Shown piece by piece: positions 33,633 to 41,300 of a stretch of 64,000 nt of DNA. Source of the stretch: Bacillota bacterium. GTDB taxonomy: Bacteria; Bacillota; Clostridia; Oscillospirales; Ruminococcaceae. The translations under genes were made by a program, and so were the position numbers. The stretch is taken from NCBI GenBank assembly GCA_023440965.1, contig JAEZRC010000004.1, positions 103,501 through 167,500 on the forward strand, given 5' to 3'. The notes under the pieces are model-generated. The model was not told where the DNA came from. It saw only the letters and a list, made by a program, of their open reading frames with translations, and did not search any database. Each line of letters starts with the position of its first letter. Position 1 is the first letter of the stretch.

Positions 33633-34835
33633 TTAAGAATGCTTTTGATACATTTTCATCAGCCTATCAAGAATTATACCCGCCGCCTTATCCTTTGACA
33701 TCAGTTCTAGTGGTTCGATGCCACTTTTAGTAATAAGTGTTATTACGTTTGTATCTCCAGCAAAACCTGAACCAATCTGTCTAATGCTGTTTGCAGCTAT
33801 CATATCAACCTTCTTGCTTTCGAGTTTTTTCTTTGCATTTTCAAGAATATTCTGTGTTTCCATTGCAAAGCCACAAATAAGTTGCCCTTCTTTTTTTTGT
33901 TCACCAAGATATTTTAGAATATCCTGAGTACGCTCAAGCTTTAAAGTCATATCAGAATCAGTCTTTTTTATCTTTTCGTCAGCAACTTCAACAGGTTTGT
34001 AATCCGCAACTGCTGCGGCTTTAATAATAATGTCCTGTTCATTTGAAACCGATGTAACAGCTTCAAACATGTCCTGTGCGCTAAATACATTCACAAGCTT
34101 GACGAATGGCGGTGCTTCTACTTCGGCCTTACCTGAAACAAGTGTAACATCTGCACCTCTAAGCATTGCTGCTCTTGCCAAAGCATACCCCATTTTTCCG
34201 CTTGAATGATTTGTTATATATCTTACAGGATCAATAGATTCACAAGTTGCTCCGGCAGTTATCAATACCTTTTTGCCTTTCAAGTCTTTTTCAAAAGCAA
34301 TTTCACGAAGGATATAATCTAATAGCTCCTTTTCATCTGGCATACGGCCATCGCCGATATCACCATTTGCGAGCATTCCATTATCAGCGCTAATAATTTC
34401 ATAACCATAAGAAGAAAGCTTTTTTATATTATCCTGTACAATAGGGTTATGCAACATATTATGATTCATTGCAGGAGAAACAATTTTTTTGCATGGGCAA
34501 GCCATTACAGTTGTTGTGAGCATATCATCAGCAATACCATTTGCTATTTTTCCGATAATATTTGCACTTGCTGGAGCAATAAGAACAACATCCGTTTTTT
34601 TAGCAAGAGCAACATGCTCTACGCTGTATTCAAAATTTCTATCAAAAGTATCAACTAGGCACTTATGATTTGTCAATGTTTCAAATGTAATTGGATTAAT
34701 GAAATTTGTCGCATTTGAAGTCATAATTACATTAACATCACAATGCAGTTTCATTAGCATTCTTGCTAGGTTTGCTATTTTATATGCGGCAATACTCCCG
34801 CTCACACAAAGTAGTACACTTTTCCCTTTTAACAT
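33633..34835 (-). CDS. coaBC: Bifunctional phosphopantothenoylcysteine decarboxylase / phosphopantothenate-cysteine ligase
   Basis: CoaBC performs two successive steps of coenzyme A synthesis: ligation of cysteine to 4'-phosphopantothenate, then FMN-dependent decarboxylation. Residues 1-180 are the CoaC flavoprotein domain (V-S-G-S-I-A-A-Y-K, catalytic-site P-A-M-N-H-N-M). About 190-400 is the CoaB ligase (I-T-A-G-A-T-C-E-S-I-D-P-V-R, then K-A-A-A-V-A-D-Y-K-P, and K-x-K-K). The 400-residue length is normal. It is divergent from the pantothenate-type transporter and coaX, so these three cover uptake, phosphorylation and the next two CoA steps. Confidence 0.96.
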   Translation of the reverse strand: MLKGKSVLLCVSGSIAAYKIANLARMLMKLHCDVNVIMTSNATNFINPITFETLTNHKCLVDTFDRNFEYSVEHVALAKKTDVVLIAPASANIIGKIANGIADDMLTTTVMACPCKKIVSPAMNHNMLHNPIVQDNIKKLSSYGYEIISADNGMLANGDIGDGRMPDEKELLDYILREIAFEKDLKGKKVLITAGATCESIDPVRYITNHSSGKMGYALARAAMLRGADVTLVSGKAEVEAPPFVKLVNVFSAQDMFEAVTSVSNEQDIIIKAAAVADYKPVEVADEKIKKTDSDMTLKLERTQDILKYLGEQKKEGQLICGFAMETQNILENAKKKLESKKVDMIAANSIRQIGSGFAGDTNVITLITKSGIEPLELMSKDKAAGIILDRLMKMYQKHS

Positions 34836-34964
34836 TTTTGTTATCCTCCCTTATTGTATCATTTGCTTATTAATGTTCTACATAATATTTTCAATATATA
34901 GTATACAATATATTCGACAATAATTCACCTATATTTCTAAAAAATGCAAATTATAGAAAAATTA

Positions 34965-34993
34965 TTGTAAACCATATAACATAATGATATAAT
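34965..34993 (+). promoter_or_regulatory. Promoter for the ECF S-component-coaX unit
   Basis: TTGTAA (34965-34970) and consensus TATAAT (34988-34993) are separated by 17 bases, about 50 bases before the transporter start. Confidence 0.65.
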
Positions 34994-35042
34994 GTATAAG
35001 TATTGTATCCCGAAAGGGAATAATAACAAGGAGGATTTTAAT

Positions 35043-35693
35043 ATGTCACAAACAGACACAAGACGCGAAAAGACCAGAATTCTGGTGCTGACTTCACTGT
35101 TTGCAGCAATCATCGTTATTCTGGCATTCACGCCATTCATTGGCTTTATACCACTCGGTCCAATAGGAAGAGCCACAACGGTTCATATTCCTGTTATTAT
35201 CGGAGCAATTCTGCTCGGGCCAAAATGTGGAGCATTCCTTGGCGGAGTATTCGGGCTCACAAGTCTTATTACAAACACAATTAACCCATCAGTACTATCA
35301 TTTGCTTTTTCTCCGTTCTATACTTTGGGAGCGGAAAGCGGTGGAATAAAAAGCATTATAGTGTGCTTTGTTCCACGAATACTTATTGGTATTGTTTCAT
35401 ACTACGTATATATTTTACTTACAAAGCTTTTTAAAGGTAAATGCGTTACTTTATCTACTGTAATAGCTGGTATTGCTGGTTCAATGACAAACACGTTACT
35501 TGTAATGAACCTTATCTACTTCTTCTTTAAAGACAGCTATGCATCAATCAAGGATGTCGACGTAAGCGCTGTCTATGGAATTGTTATTTCCGTAATAGCA
35601 ATAAATGGCATTCCTGAAGCAATAGTAGCTGCTATTATTGCTGCGGCTGTTGTAACAGCATTAAAAAGTAAAACACCAAAAGCTTATAAATAA
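35043..35693 (+). CDS. ECF transporter S-component, probably pantothenate (PanT type)
   Basis: A 216-residue integral membrane protein with about six hydrophobic segments. It begins with a basic R-R-E-K-T-R-I-L-V-L-T motif, the EcfT-contact helix of S-components, and continues with 'G-F-I-P-L-G-P-I-G-R-A-T-T-V-H-I-P-V-I-I-G', a pattern shared by vitamin-binding S proteins. The ATG at 35043 follows AAGGAGG by seven bases. It lies between divergent coaBC and downstream coaX, which points to pantothenate as substrate; that is inference from context. Energising EcfA/EcfT subunits are not in the window. Confidence 0.85.
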   Translation: MSQTDTRREKTRILVLTSLFAAIIVILAFTPFIGFIPLGPIGRATTVHIPVIIGAILLGPKCGAFLGGVFGLTSLITNTINPSVLSFAFSPFYTLGAESGGIKSIIVCFVPRILIGIVSYYVYILLTKLFKGKCVTLSTVIAGIAGSMTNTLLVMNLIYFFFKDSYASIKDVDVSAVYGIVISVIAINGIPEAIVAAIIAAAVVTALKSKTPKAYK

Positions 35694-35719
35694 TAATTAG
35701 AAAAAAGGATTTAATAAAT

Positions 35720-36487
35720 ATGATACTTGCTATTGATGTTGGAAATACCAATATTGTTATAGGATGTTGCGAAGAAAATAATATTAAGTTTGTCGAACGC
35801 CTTTCAACGAATCCGTCGAACACAGTTCTTGAATATGTAATTTCATTCAAGACAGTATTGGAGCTTTACAATATTGATCCTCTTTCAATAGAGGGTGGAA
35901 TAATATCTTCTGTCGTTCCATCGGTTGTAACAGCAATAAAATCGGCTGTAAAAAAGCTCACTGGAAAAGACTTTATGGTTATCGGTCCTGGTTTAAAAAC
36001 AGGATTAAGTATTTGTATTGATAACCCAGCTCAACTTGGTAGTGACCTTGTGGTCGATGCGGTTGCAGGTATAAATGAATATGACCTCCCACTCGTAATT
36101 TTTGATATGGGAACAGCTACAACTGTTTCTGTTATTGATGAAAATAAAAATTACCTTGGTGGTATGATTATTCCAGGTGTTTCTGTTTCATTGAATTCAC
36201 TTATCAGCAGAACCTCACAGCTTCCGAAAATAAGCCTTGACCCACCAAAACGTATTATTGGTAAGAACACAATAGAATGTATGAAGAGCGGAATCCTTTA
36301 TAGCGCCGCCTCAAGCATAGACGGTATTATTGAACGCATTGAAGAGGATTTAGGCAAAAAGGTCTGCGCAATAGCTACTGGTGGATTGGCAGGGATAATA
36401 ATTCCATATTGCAATCACAATGTAATTCTTGATGATGAGCTTTTATTAAAAGGCTTGTTGCTTATCTATAACAAAAATAAAAAATAA
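35720..36487 (+). CDS. coaX: Type III pantothenate kinase
   Basis: CoaX phosphorylates pantothenate, the first step of coenzyme A synthesis, and unlike CoaA is not inhibited by CoA. The 255-residue protein belongs to the ASKHA fold: A-I-D-V-G-N-T-N-I-V-I-G at the start is the phosphate 1 motif. F-D-M-G-T-A-T-T-V-S near residue 130 is the second ATP-binding loop, and 'G-G-M-I-I-P-G-V' and 'A-T-G-G-L-A' follow. It is 26 bases behind the S-component gene. With coaBC on the other strand it forms a compact CoA-supply locus. Confidence 0.95.
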   Translation: MILAIDVGNTNIVIGCCEENNIKFVERLSTNPSNTVLEYVISFKTVLELYNIDPLSIEGGIISSVVPSVVTAIKSAVKKLTGKDFMVIGPGLKTGLSICIDNPAQLGSDLVVDAVAGINEYDLPLVIFDMGTATTVSVIDENKNYLGGMIIPGVSVSLNSLISRTSQLPKISLDPPKRIIGKNTIECMKSGILYSAASSIDGIIERIEEDLGKKVCAIATGGLAGIIIPYCNHNVILDDELLLKGLLLIYNKNKK

Positions 36488-36614
36488 ATACAATACAAAA
36501 ATGGAAAGTATATAGATACGTCTTATTGTATCTAAGGCTAATTGTAAATCGACTCATAAATAAGAAAATATACACAATTAGCTAGAAGCATTCTATTAAT
36601 AATTAGGATAATAT

Positions 36615-36647
36615 AAAAAATCCAACCTCTCGGGTTTGGATTTTTTG
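36615..36647 (+). terminator. Terminator downstream of coaX
   Basis: AAAAAATCCAA pairs with TTGGATTTTTT (11 bp) around a C/G-rich loop that can extend the stem; it ends in T6. It lies 130 bases past coaX, just before tRNA remnant B. Confidence 0.75.
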
Positions 36648-36659
36648 CGTTTTTAAGAG

Positions 36660-36700
36660 ACATTTGAGTTTGAACTCCAGTTTCTTTGATTAAAAGTAAT
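36660..36700 (-). pseudogene. tRNA-Lys 3'-half remnant (att-like site B)
   Basis: The minus strand shows CTTTTAATCAAAG followed by a degraded T-arm (CTGGAGTTCAAACTC), matching intact tRNA-Lys(UUU) at 41100-41175 over about 35 bases with several changes. It shares with site A at 33.5 kb about ten further bases past the anticodon (AGTARTGATT) that the intact tRNA lacks. The integrase remnant begins about 50 bases to its right, so this is best read as the distal attachment junction of the decayed prophage. Confidence 0.65.
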
Positions 36701-36749
36701 GATTGATATGAAATGGGAACATTTTAATAAGAAAAAGAATTTCTTGCTA

Positions 36750-37113
36750 TTATAAATAGCAAAACTAAAAAAGGAATAAGAGTAATTCCATTAACAAAAA
36801 CTAGTATTGATATATTAATGGGCAACCTCTATATAACGAATAAATATTCAATTCAATTAGGAATACTCCGCTAATTAAAATTGTAATGCGAAGATTATCT
36901 GAAAGAGTATGTGAAGCTTCGGGTATTAAAATTACTTCGCATATGCAGACATACATTTGCTACAAGACTATATAATAATAATGCTGATCTGAAGGCTTAT
37001 CTGAAATAATGGGTTATACTAGTGTTAATTTTACCATTCAAAGATATGTAACTTCAGATATAATAATGATGCAGAAAACTATTCAGCTTATAGAAAAAAT
37101 AGCAGCAGAATAA
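36750..37113 (+). pseudogene. Decayed tyrosine recombinase (phage integrase), C-terminal part
   Basis: No frame is intact, but three consecutive frame segments read as an integrase catalytic domain. First comes K-T-K-K-G-I-R-V-I-P-L-T-K-T (about 36760-36800), then R-L-S-E-R-V-C-E-A-S-G-I-K-I-T-S-H-M (about 36885-36940). After a one-base shift there is R-H-T-F-A-T-R-L, then D-L-K-A-L, a further shift, and S-E-I-M-G-Y-T-S-V-N-F-T-I-Q-R-Y-V to TAA at 37111. The Arg-His pair and the catalytic tyrosine are thus still recognisable. The N-terminal domain is lost. Product would have been a site-specific recombinase acting at tRNA-Lys; it is now non-functional. Confidence 0.75.
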
Positions 37114-37156
37114 ATTGTGCTATCAATAGCACAATTTTAAAAAATAGTATAAATAT

Positions 37157-37181
37157 AAGGATGGGTTTTCCCATCCTTTTA
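37157..37181. terminator. Terminator downstream of integrase remnant
   Basis: AAGGATGGG pairs with CCCATCCTT (9 bp, loop TTTT), followed by TT and AT-rich sequence. Confidence 0.7.
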
Positions 37182-37263
37182 ATATTTTGGTTATATTGCT
37201 ATAAGCGTATAATATAAAAGCATAGACAGATTAATGCATTATCTGAAGGACGGTCAGTTAGCT

Positions 37264-38532
37264 TTATTTGATAATAGACATCGCTTCGGCTATTGCTTTT
37301 TCTTTTGTATCAAAAAAGCTAATTCCTTTATCAATCACTGGACACCAATAATGGAAAAAACTATTTTCATAATCGTCTACTTCTTTTTGCATAACACGAA
37401 AAGTAAAAACATTATTTTTTTCAAGAATTTCAATATATCTATTGCCATCAGCACTTTTAATTACTTCAATTGCTTCAGGGTCATAATGTGGAGGAGGATT
37501 ATTTTTATTATAAAAATAAGGTCCACAATCTGCTTCGTGAGTATGACAATAAGTCCAAGTAAAATCACAATCGAAGACTAAAATATAAATATATTTATTA
37601 ATTATATTGCTAATTAGCAACTTGTTTCCATTTATTTTATAAGCAATTATCTCATTATTCAGCACTAGATAGCAATCATTTTTTATTATATTATTAAAGC
37701 ATACAGGAGCATTATCAGAAATTTCACTTGGGATTTCATTGTTTGTAAATGCGTGCCAAAGATAGTTGCAATATTTTTTGTTTCCCATTATAGAAAGTTC
37801 TTTAATATCTTGTTTGCTTATCGTTAGAGCAAAATTCTTTATCCAAGCCACCATTAGGTTTTTAGTTTCGTTTTCTTCAAGTTTTTGAAATGAAATATTT
37901 AAATTAGCAAAATTATTTTCCAAGCCATTTGTTAATTCGCTAATTCTATTGTTCTCTTCTACTTTAAACAGTTTGTGCTCCTTTATTTTTCTTAATAGTT
38001 CCCACCATTTAGGAGGATAATACATTTTCTCTTCACAATCTTCGTTTAAGAGCCAAGGCAAAGATTCAATCCATACTTGTATACAAATAAACCCCTGTGG
38101 CATATCATCAGGAACATAATAAAATATATTATTTGGATTTTGAAAATCAAATTCAAATATACCTATTTTAATTCTTGGATCTTTGCGTTCGTCAACGAAA
38201 TTATTTTCCTCAAGTTCTTCAATTGATAAAACATCTTCTTGAGGATAACTGACGAATTCACCTGAGATTAAATAATAAGTGTCGGTTGGCAGGGTTTTCT
38301 CTTTTGTTATTCCAAGTGTATTAGTGTTACAACTAAGTGTATTAGTGTTACAACAAATAGGATTTATTCCAAAACTATTAAAAAACATTTTTTCCTCATG
38401 AGTCAAATTTTCACAATATTTTATATAGTTTTGTTGAATTTGATTTTTAGAAACAACATAATTATTGTAGTATTCCTTAGTCTTTTCTAAATCAACATCA
38501 ATAACCCAGTCTTCATATTTAACTCTAGTCAT
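37264..38532 (-). CDS. Hypothetical protein with DUF4275-like domain
   Basis: A 422-residue soluble protein of unknown function. Residues 1-160 form one unit (D-W-V-I-D-V-D-L-E-K-T-K-E-Y-Y at 8-22) like an uncharacterised family seen in gut Clostridia. About 225-345 resembles DUF4275 (Y-L-W-H-A-F near 257-262 and D-F-T-W-T-Y-C-H-T-H-E-A-D-C-G-P-Y-F at 323-340). A separate C-terminal segment ends in 'F-F-D-T-K-E-K-A-I-A-E-A'. A perfect or near-perfect 21-base tandem duplication gives C-N-T-N-T-L twice (residues 61-73), suggesting recent slippage. The gene is more AT- and Asn-rich by eye than the core genes and lies inside the prophage ghost, so it is probably acquired cargo. An immunity or defence role is only a guess. 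Confidence 0.7.
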   Translation of the reverse strand: MTRVKYEDWVIDVDLEKTKEYYNNYVVSKNQIQQNYIKYCENLTHEEKMFFNSFGINPICCNTNTLSCNTNTLGITKEKTLPTDTYYLISGEFVSYPQEDVLSIEELEENNFVDERKDPRIKIGIFEFDFQNPNNIFYYVPDDMPQGFICIQVWIESLPWLLNEDCEEKMYYPPKWWELLRKIKEHKLFKVEENNRISELTNGLENNFANLNISFQKLEENETKNLMVAWIKNFALTISKQDIKELSIMGNKKYCNYLWHAFTNNEIPSEISDNAPVCFNNIIKNDCYLVLNNEIIAYKINGNKLLISNIINKYIYILVFDCDFTWTYCHTHEADCGPYFYNKNNPPPHYDPEAIEVIKSADGNRYIEILEKNNVFTFRVMQKEVDDYENSFFHYWCPVIDKGISFFDTKEKAIAEAMSIIK

Positions 38533-38645
38533 AATATCACCACTATATATTTGTTATATAAATAATCCTTATTTAATTATAATTAAGCTTCTCATATTTT
38601 TCGATTTAATTTTCTGAAAATATGTTAATATAAAATCTGTACTCC

Positions 38646-39047
38646 TTAATCCCAGTCGATATTTCTTGATAATTTTGTGATTTGCCTTTGTGTATAAAAT
38701 TTTGTTTCATTGTTATTTATAGCAATATACGTTAAGTCAATAAGTTGCTTAATATCTTTGTCAACATCTTGGTAATGAAAATAACGGAACTCAGGATAAA
38801 CCATCCATGGAGAAAATTCATTTTTATATTGATTTGATACTTTTATTGTAATGATACCACGTTCACATTCTAATATAATTTTATAATTCTTTGGCATATA
38901 ATCATATTCAAGATAATAGACACACATTTGAACAGGTCCCCAATATTTTGTAAGAACTACAGTATTTTTGAACGTCTTTATCATCGTTTTGTGACAATGT
39001 TTCATTCCACGACTACTGATTGTTTCTTCAGATAATATTAATTCCAT
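38646..39047 (-). CDS. Hypothetical protein in the prophage ghost
   Basis: A 133-residue protein that I do not recognise. It looks beta-rich ('K-I-I-L-E-C-E-R-G-I-I-T-I-K-V-S') with a Tyr/Trp-rich middle (W-M-V-Y-P-E-F-R-Y-F-H-Y), no signal peptide, no membrane helix and no cysteine pairs. The size and composition recall small immunity or phage-inhibitor proteins but give no family. I start at the ATG at 39047, eight bases after GGGAG; a longer in-frame TTG start overlaps that site. It runs in the same direction as the DUF4275-like gene, 113 bases upstream of it, and may be co-transcribed. Confidence 0.6.
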   Translation of the reverse strand: MELILSEETISSRGMKHCHKTMIKTFKNTVVLTKYWGPVQMCVYYLEYDYMPKNYKIILECERGIITIKVSNQYKNEFSPWMVYPEFRYFHYQDVDKDIKQLIDLTYIAINNNETKFYTQRQITKLSRNIDWD

Positions 39048-39146
39048 ATATTTATCTCCCAGCAAAAAACCTTAAATATATATTCAACTAAATCGTTAAT
39101 TAATTATAATTCAGCGAAATTAATAAGTCAACAAAATTTCACCAGA

Positions 39147-39170
39147 AGAGTCAATAGGCTCTTTTTCTTT
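39147..39170 (+). terminator. Weak terminator-like hairpin upstream of lysis remnants
   Basis: AGAGTC pairs with GGCTCT (6 bp with one G-U) before a T-rich tail. Phage genomes often have such a hairpin before the lysis cassette. Confidence 0.4.
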
Positions 39171-39190
39171 TATACAAAGGAGTTGATACC

Positions 39191-39370
39191 ATACGAAAAT
39201 TTAAAATATACAAGGCTATTGGATATTATGTGTCAACGGATGAACCGCCACCAGAAAGAAAAAAGAATAGTAAACCTCAACCAATTAATTCTGAATGGAA
39301 GCGTTTTGAAAAGCATATCTTTTCAAATACTCTAGTAAGGAATTATTTGCTTTTAAACTCATGTGGATGA
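39191..39370 (+). pseudogene. Prophage remnant frame without a normal start
   Basis: A 59-codon frame (opening I-R-K-F-K-I-Y-K-A-I-G-Y-Y-V-S) with a Pro/Glu/Lys-rich middle (D-E-P-P-P-E-R-K-K-N) lies behind AAAGGAG, yet it has no ATG, GTG or TTG at the expected place; the codon eight bases after the site is ATA. It overlaps the next small gene by ten bases as phage genes do. It is probably a damaged phage tail- or lysis-region gene. Confidence 0.35.
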
Positions 39371-39531
39371 CAAAAAATTGCACACCTTTGTCATATATAA
39401 TTACTGCACTAGGTGCTGAAACTGCTACCGCAACAGGATTTTATTATTCAAAGGCTCGTATGGAAAACAAGATCAAGCTGATGAAATCAAATAAAATTGC
39501 ACCACAAGCAGAAGATTTTAAACAGGAGTGA
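39361..39531 (+). CDS. Small phage-type protein upstream of endolysin
   Basis: A 56-codon gene starting at ATG 39361 (or ATG 39367). The N-terminal part is mildly hydrophobic (S-Y-I-I-T-A-L-G-A-E-T-A-T-A-T-G-F-Y-Y), followed by a charged helix (R-M-E-N-K-I-K-L-M-K). It has no recognisable family. It overlaps the frame before it and is followed within seven bases by another very small gene and then the M23 endolysin, an arrangement typical of a phage lysis module. Confidence 0.45.
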   Translation: MWMTKNCTPLSYIITALGAETATATGFYYSKARMENKIKLMKSNKIAPQAEDFKQE

Positions 39532-39537
39532 TAACAA

Positions 39538-39630
39538 TGGCTAAACTAAAAGTTTTAAACGAAGGAGAACTTGAAAAACTGGATGGTAATACAGGTGTTA
39601 CATCCGAAAAAGTAGAGGAGGACAATTAAT
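39538..39630 (+). CDS. 30-residue leader-like peptide
   Basis: The ATG lies nine bases after CAGGAG and opens a 30-residue peptide. Its first half, L-K-V-L-N-E-G-E-L-E-K-L-D-G-N, resembles the double-glycine leaders of bacteriocins and other secreted peptides (consensus L-x-x-x-E-L-x-x-I-x-G-G), although the second Gly is Asn. The remainder (T-G-V-T-S-E-K-V-E-E-D-N) is short and acidic. It ends two bases before the endolysin ATG, and its last codons contain the endolysin's GAGGAGG site. It may be a phage peptide that only resembles a leader. Confidence 0.4.
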
Positions 39631-39631
39631 T

Positions 39632-40653
39632 ATGGCTTATTTTTTAGGTGCTGAAAGACACATTCTCAAGAACGCTATGGAGCGTGTAACCTCGGATTAT
39701 GGCTCAAGAACAGATCCGATTACAGGTAAGAAATCAACATTCCATCAAGGAATTGATATTGTTTCTCAGAAGTATCGTACAGATAGTATCATAGCATTCG
39801 ATGCGGGAACAGTAACAAAAATCGTAAGTAATATAACCTGGTCATATGCTGATACAAAATCTTTAGCTGGAATTCCGACTTCTTGGTATTCTGATAATAA
39901 CATTGAGATTACTCATGCTAATGGATATAAAACAGTGTACAAACACCTCAAGCATGGCTCAATTAAAATAAGTGTGGGAACACTTGTTGGCAGAGGACAG
40001 GATATTGCATATATGGGTACAACCGGTTATTCAACAGGAAATCACGTTCACTTTGAAGTCATCAAGAATGGACAGTATGTCGATCCTACACTATTTCTTA
40101 AGGTAGCGGAGAAGTTAATAAACCTGCTGCATCTACCCCAGCTGCCTCGTTGAAATTTAAAGAGGGTGATGTGATTAACTTCATAGGTAATACACATTAC
40201 GGTAATGCTATGGCTACTTCTGGAACATCTTGCAAAAAGGTAAAGCACGTATCACAATCACAAGCAAAGGATCAAATCATCCTTATCATGTTATACATAT
40301 TGATGGAACTTCTGATGTATACGGATGGGTTGATGAATCCGCAGTTACTGCAATAAGTGTAGCTGCACCTGTTGTTAAACCTCAACCTGTTAACCAACCA
40401 CCGTCCCTGTTGTCAAACCTACACCAGTTGATAAACCTACTGCACCTTATATTCCTAAAGTTGGTGATGCAGTAATGTTTGAGGGTAAGGTTCATTACAC
40501 GAGTGCAAATGTACTAATGCTATCACCGCCACAAAAGGTAAGGCACGAGTTACTTAGACATAAAAAGGTAAGCACCCTTATCATCTCGTTCACACAGACT
40601 CAACATCGAATGTTTACGGTTGGGTAGATGCCGGAATATTTAAGAAAATATAG
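39632..40653 (+). pseudogene. Frameshifted M23 endolysin with C-terminal repeat domains
   Basis: The first 173 codons (39632-40153) are open and encode a complete M23 metallopeptidase: the zinc site H-Q-G-I-D near residue 46, and H-V-H-F-E-V near residue 141, with V-T-S-D-Y-G-S-R-T-D-P-I at 20-31. After about 40105 the reading frame shifts into a linker and two wall-binding repeats (E-G-D-V-I-N-F-I-G-N-T-H-Y and V-G-D-A-V-M-F-E-G-K-V-H-Y; each ending in V-Y-G-W-V-D), interrupted by at least three more shifts and two stops before the final TAG at 40651. Originally a phage lysin cutting peptidoglycan cross-links. The peptidase part may still be made but without its targeting repeats. Confidence 0.75.
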
Positions 40654-40665
40654 GAGGACAAGCAT

Positions 40666-40993
40666 ATGAAAATATTAAGCTTTTTTACACTATATTGGGA
40701 TAGTATCCTAGTGGTAATCCTATTCGTTGCATTGATGATTGTTTTGTTTGTAATAGGCAGAAAGAAAGTAGTAAAGCAGATTCTTTTTGTTCTAGTTACG
40801 AAAGCCGAACAGGAGTTCGGAAGTGGTACAGGGGCCATGTAAAAAAGCAATGGTAATCTCCTGGGTATATGATAAACTTCCGACAATTCTCAAATTACTG
40901 ATTACAGAAAAGACACTTAATAAATGGGTCGAAGATGCCCTATCCTATGCTAAAGAAAAATGGGCAAGTAATGATAAGCTACTAGAAATATAA
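40666..40993 (+). pseudogene. Frameshifted phage holin (LLH/superfamily 6 type)
   Basis: The ATG follows TAGGAGG. The first frame (58 residues) has a membrane helix (W-D-S-I-L-V-V-I-L-F-V-A-L-M-I-V-L-F) and a basic segment, then stops at 40840 just after G-S-G-T-G. The next frame continues with K-K-A-M-V-I-S-W-V-Y-D-K-L-P and 'W-V-E-D-A-L-S-Y-A-K-E-K-W', the known C-terminal part of this holin group. One indel near the G/A runs at 40831-40846 explains the break. Holins form membrane lesions that release endolysin; here lysin and holin are both broken. Confidence 0.7.
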
Positions 40994-41007
40994 ATTATAA
41001 CATAACG

Positions 41008-41044
41008 AAAACACCCCTGGAGAATTATTCCCAAGGGTGTTTTG
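41008..41044. terminator. Terminator between holin remnant and tRNA-Lys
   Basis: AAAACACCC pairs with GGGTGTTTT around a 19-base region that pairs further. It can serve the plus-strand lysis genes and the minus-strand tRNA. Confidence 0.7.
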
Positions 41045-41099
41045 TGACAAATCCGCACGTTGTTGATATGATGAAAAAGTTGTTCGGATAATGTCGTTG

Positions 41100-41175
41100 T
41101 GGTGAGCCATTGGAGATTCGAACTCCAGACCCTTTGATTAAAAGTCAAATGCTCTGCCAACTGAGCTAATGGCTC
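41100..41175 (-). tRNA. tRNA-Lys (anticodon TTT)
   Basis: A complete 76-base cloverleaf: acceptor GAGCCAT/ATGGCTC, D-arm AGCTCAGTTGGCAGAGC, anticodon loop CTTTTAA (anticodon at 41140-41142), T-arm TGGAG-TTCGAAT-CTCCA, discriminator A and encoded CCA. Its 3' end faces the prophage remnant, as expected if it was the integration target and was rebuilt by the element's own 3' copy. Confidence 0.97.
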
Positions 41176-41300
41176 GTCTTTTGACGACTTAATTATTATA
41201 TCAAAACGGAAGGGAAAAGTCAACACTTTTTTTATTTTTTTATTTTTAATCTATATTTATAATGAGAACTTTCAAAGTAATTATGCAATTTAAATAAATA

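Noticed and set aside
33400..41200. CRISPR array or intact insertion sequence in the accessory region
   Set aside because: No regularly spaced direct repeats and no transposase or terminal inverted repeats were seen; the repeats present are tRNA halves and terminator hairpins.
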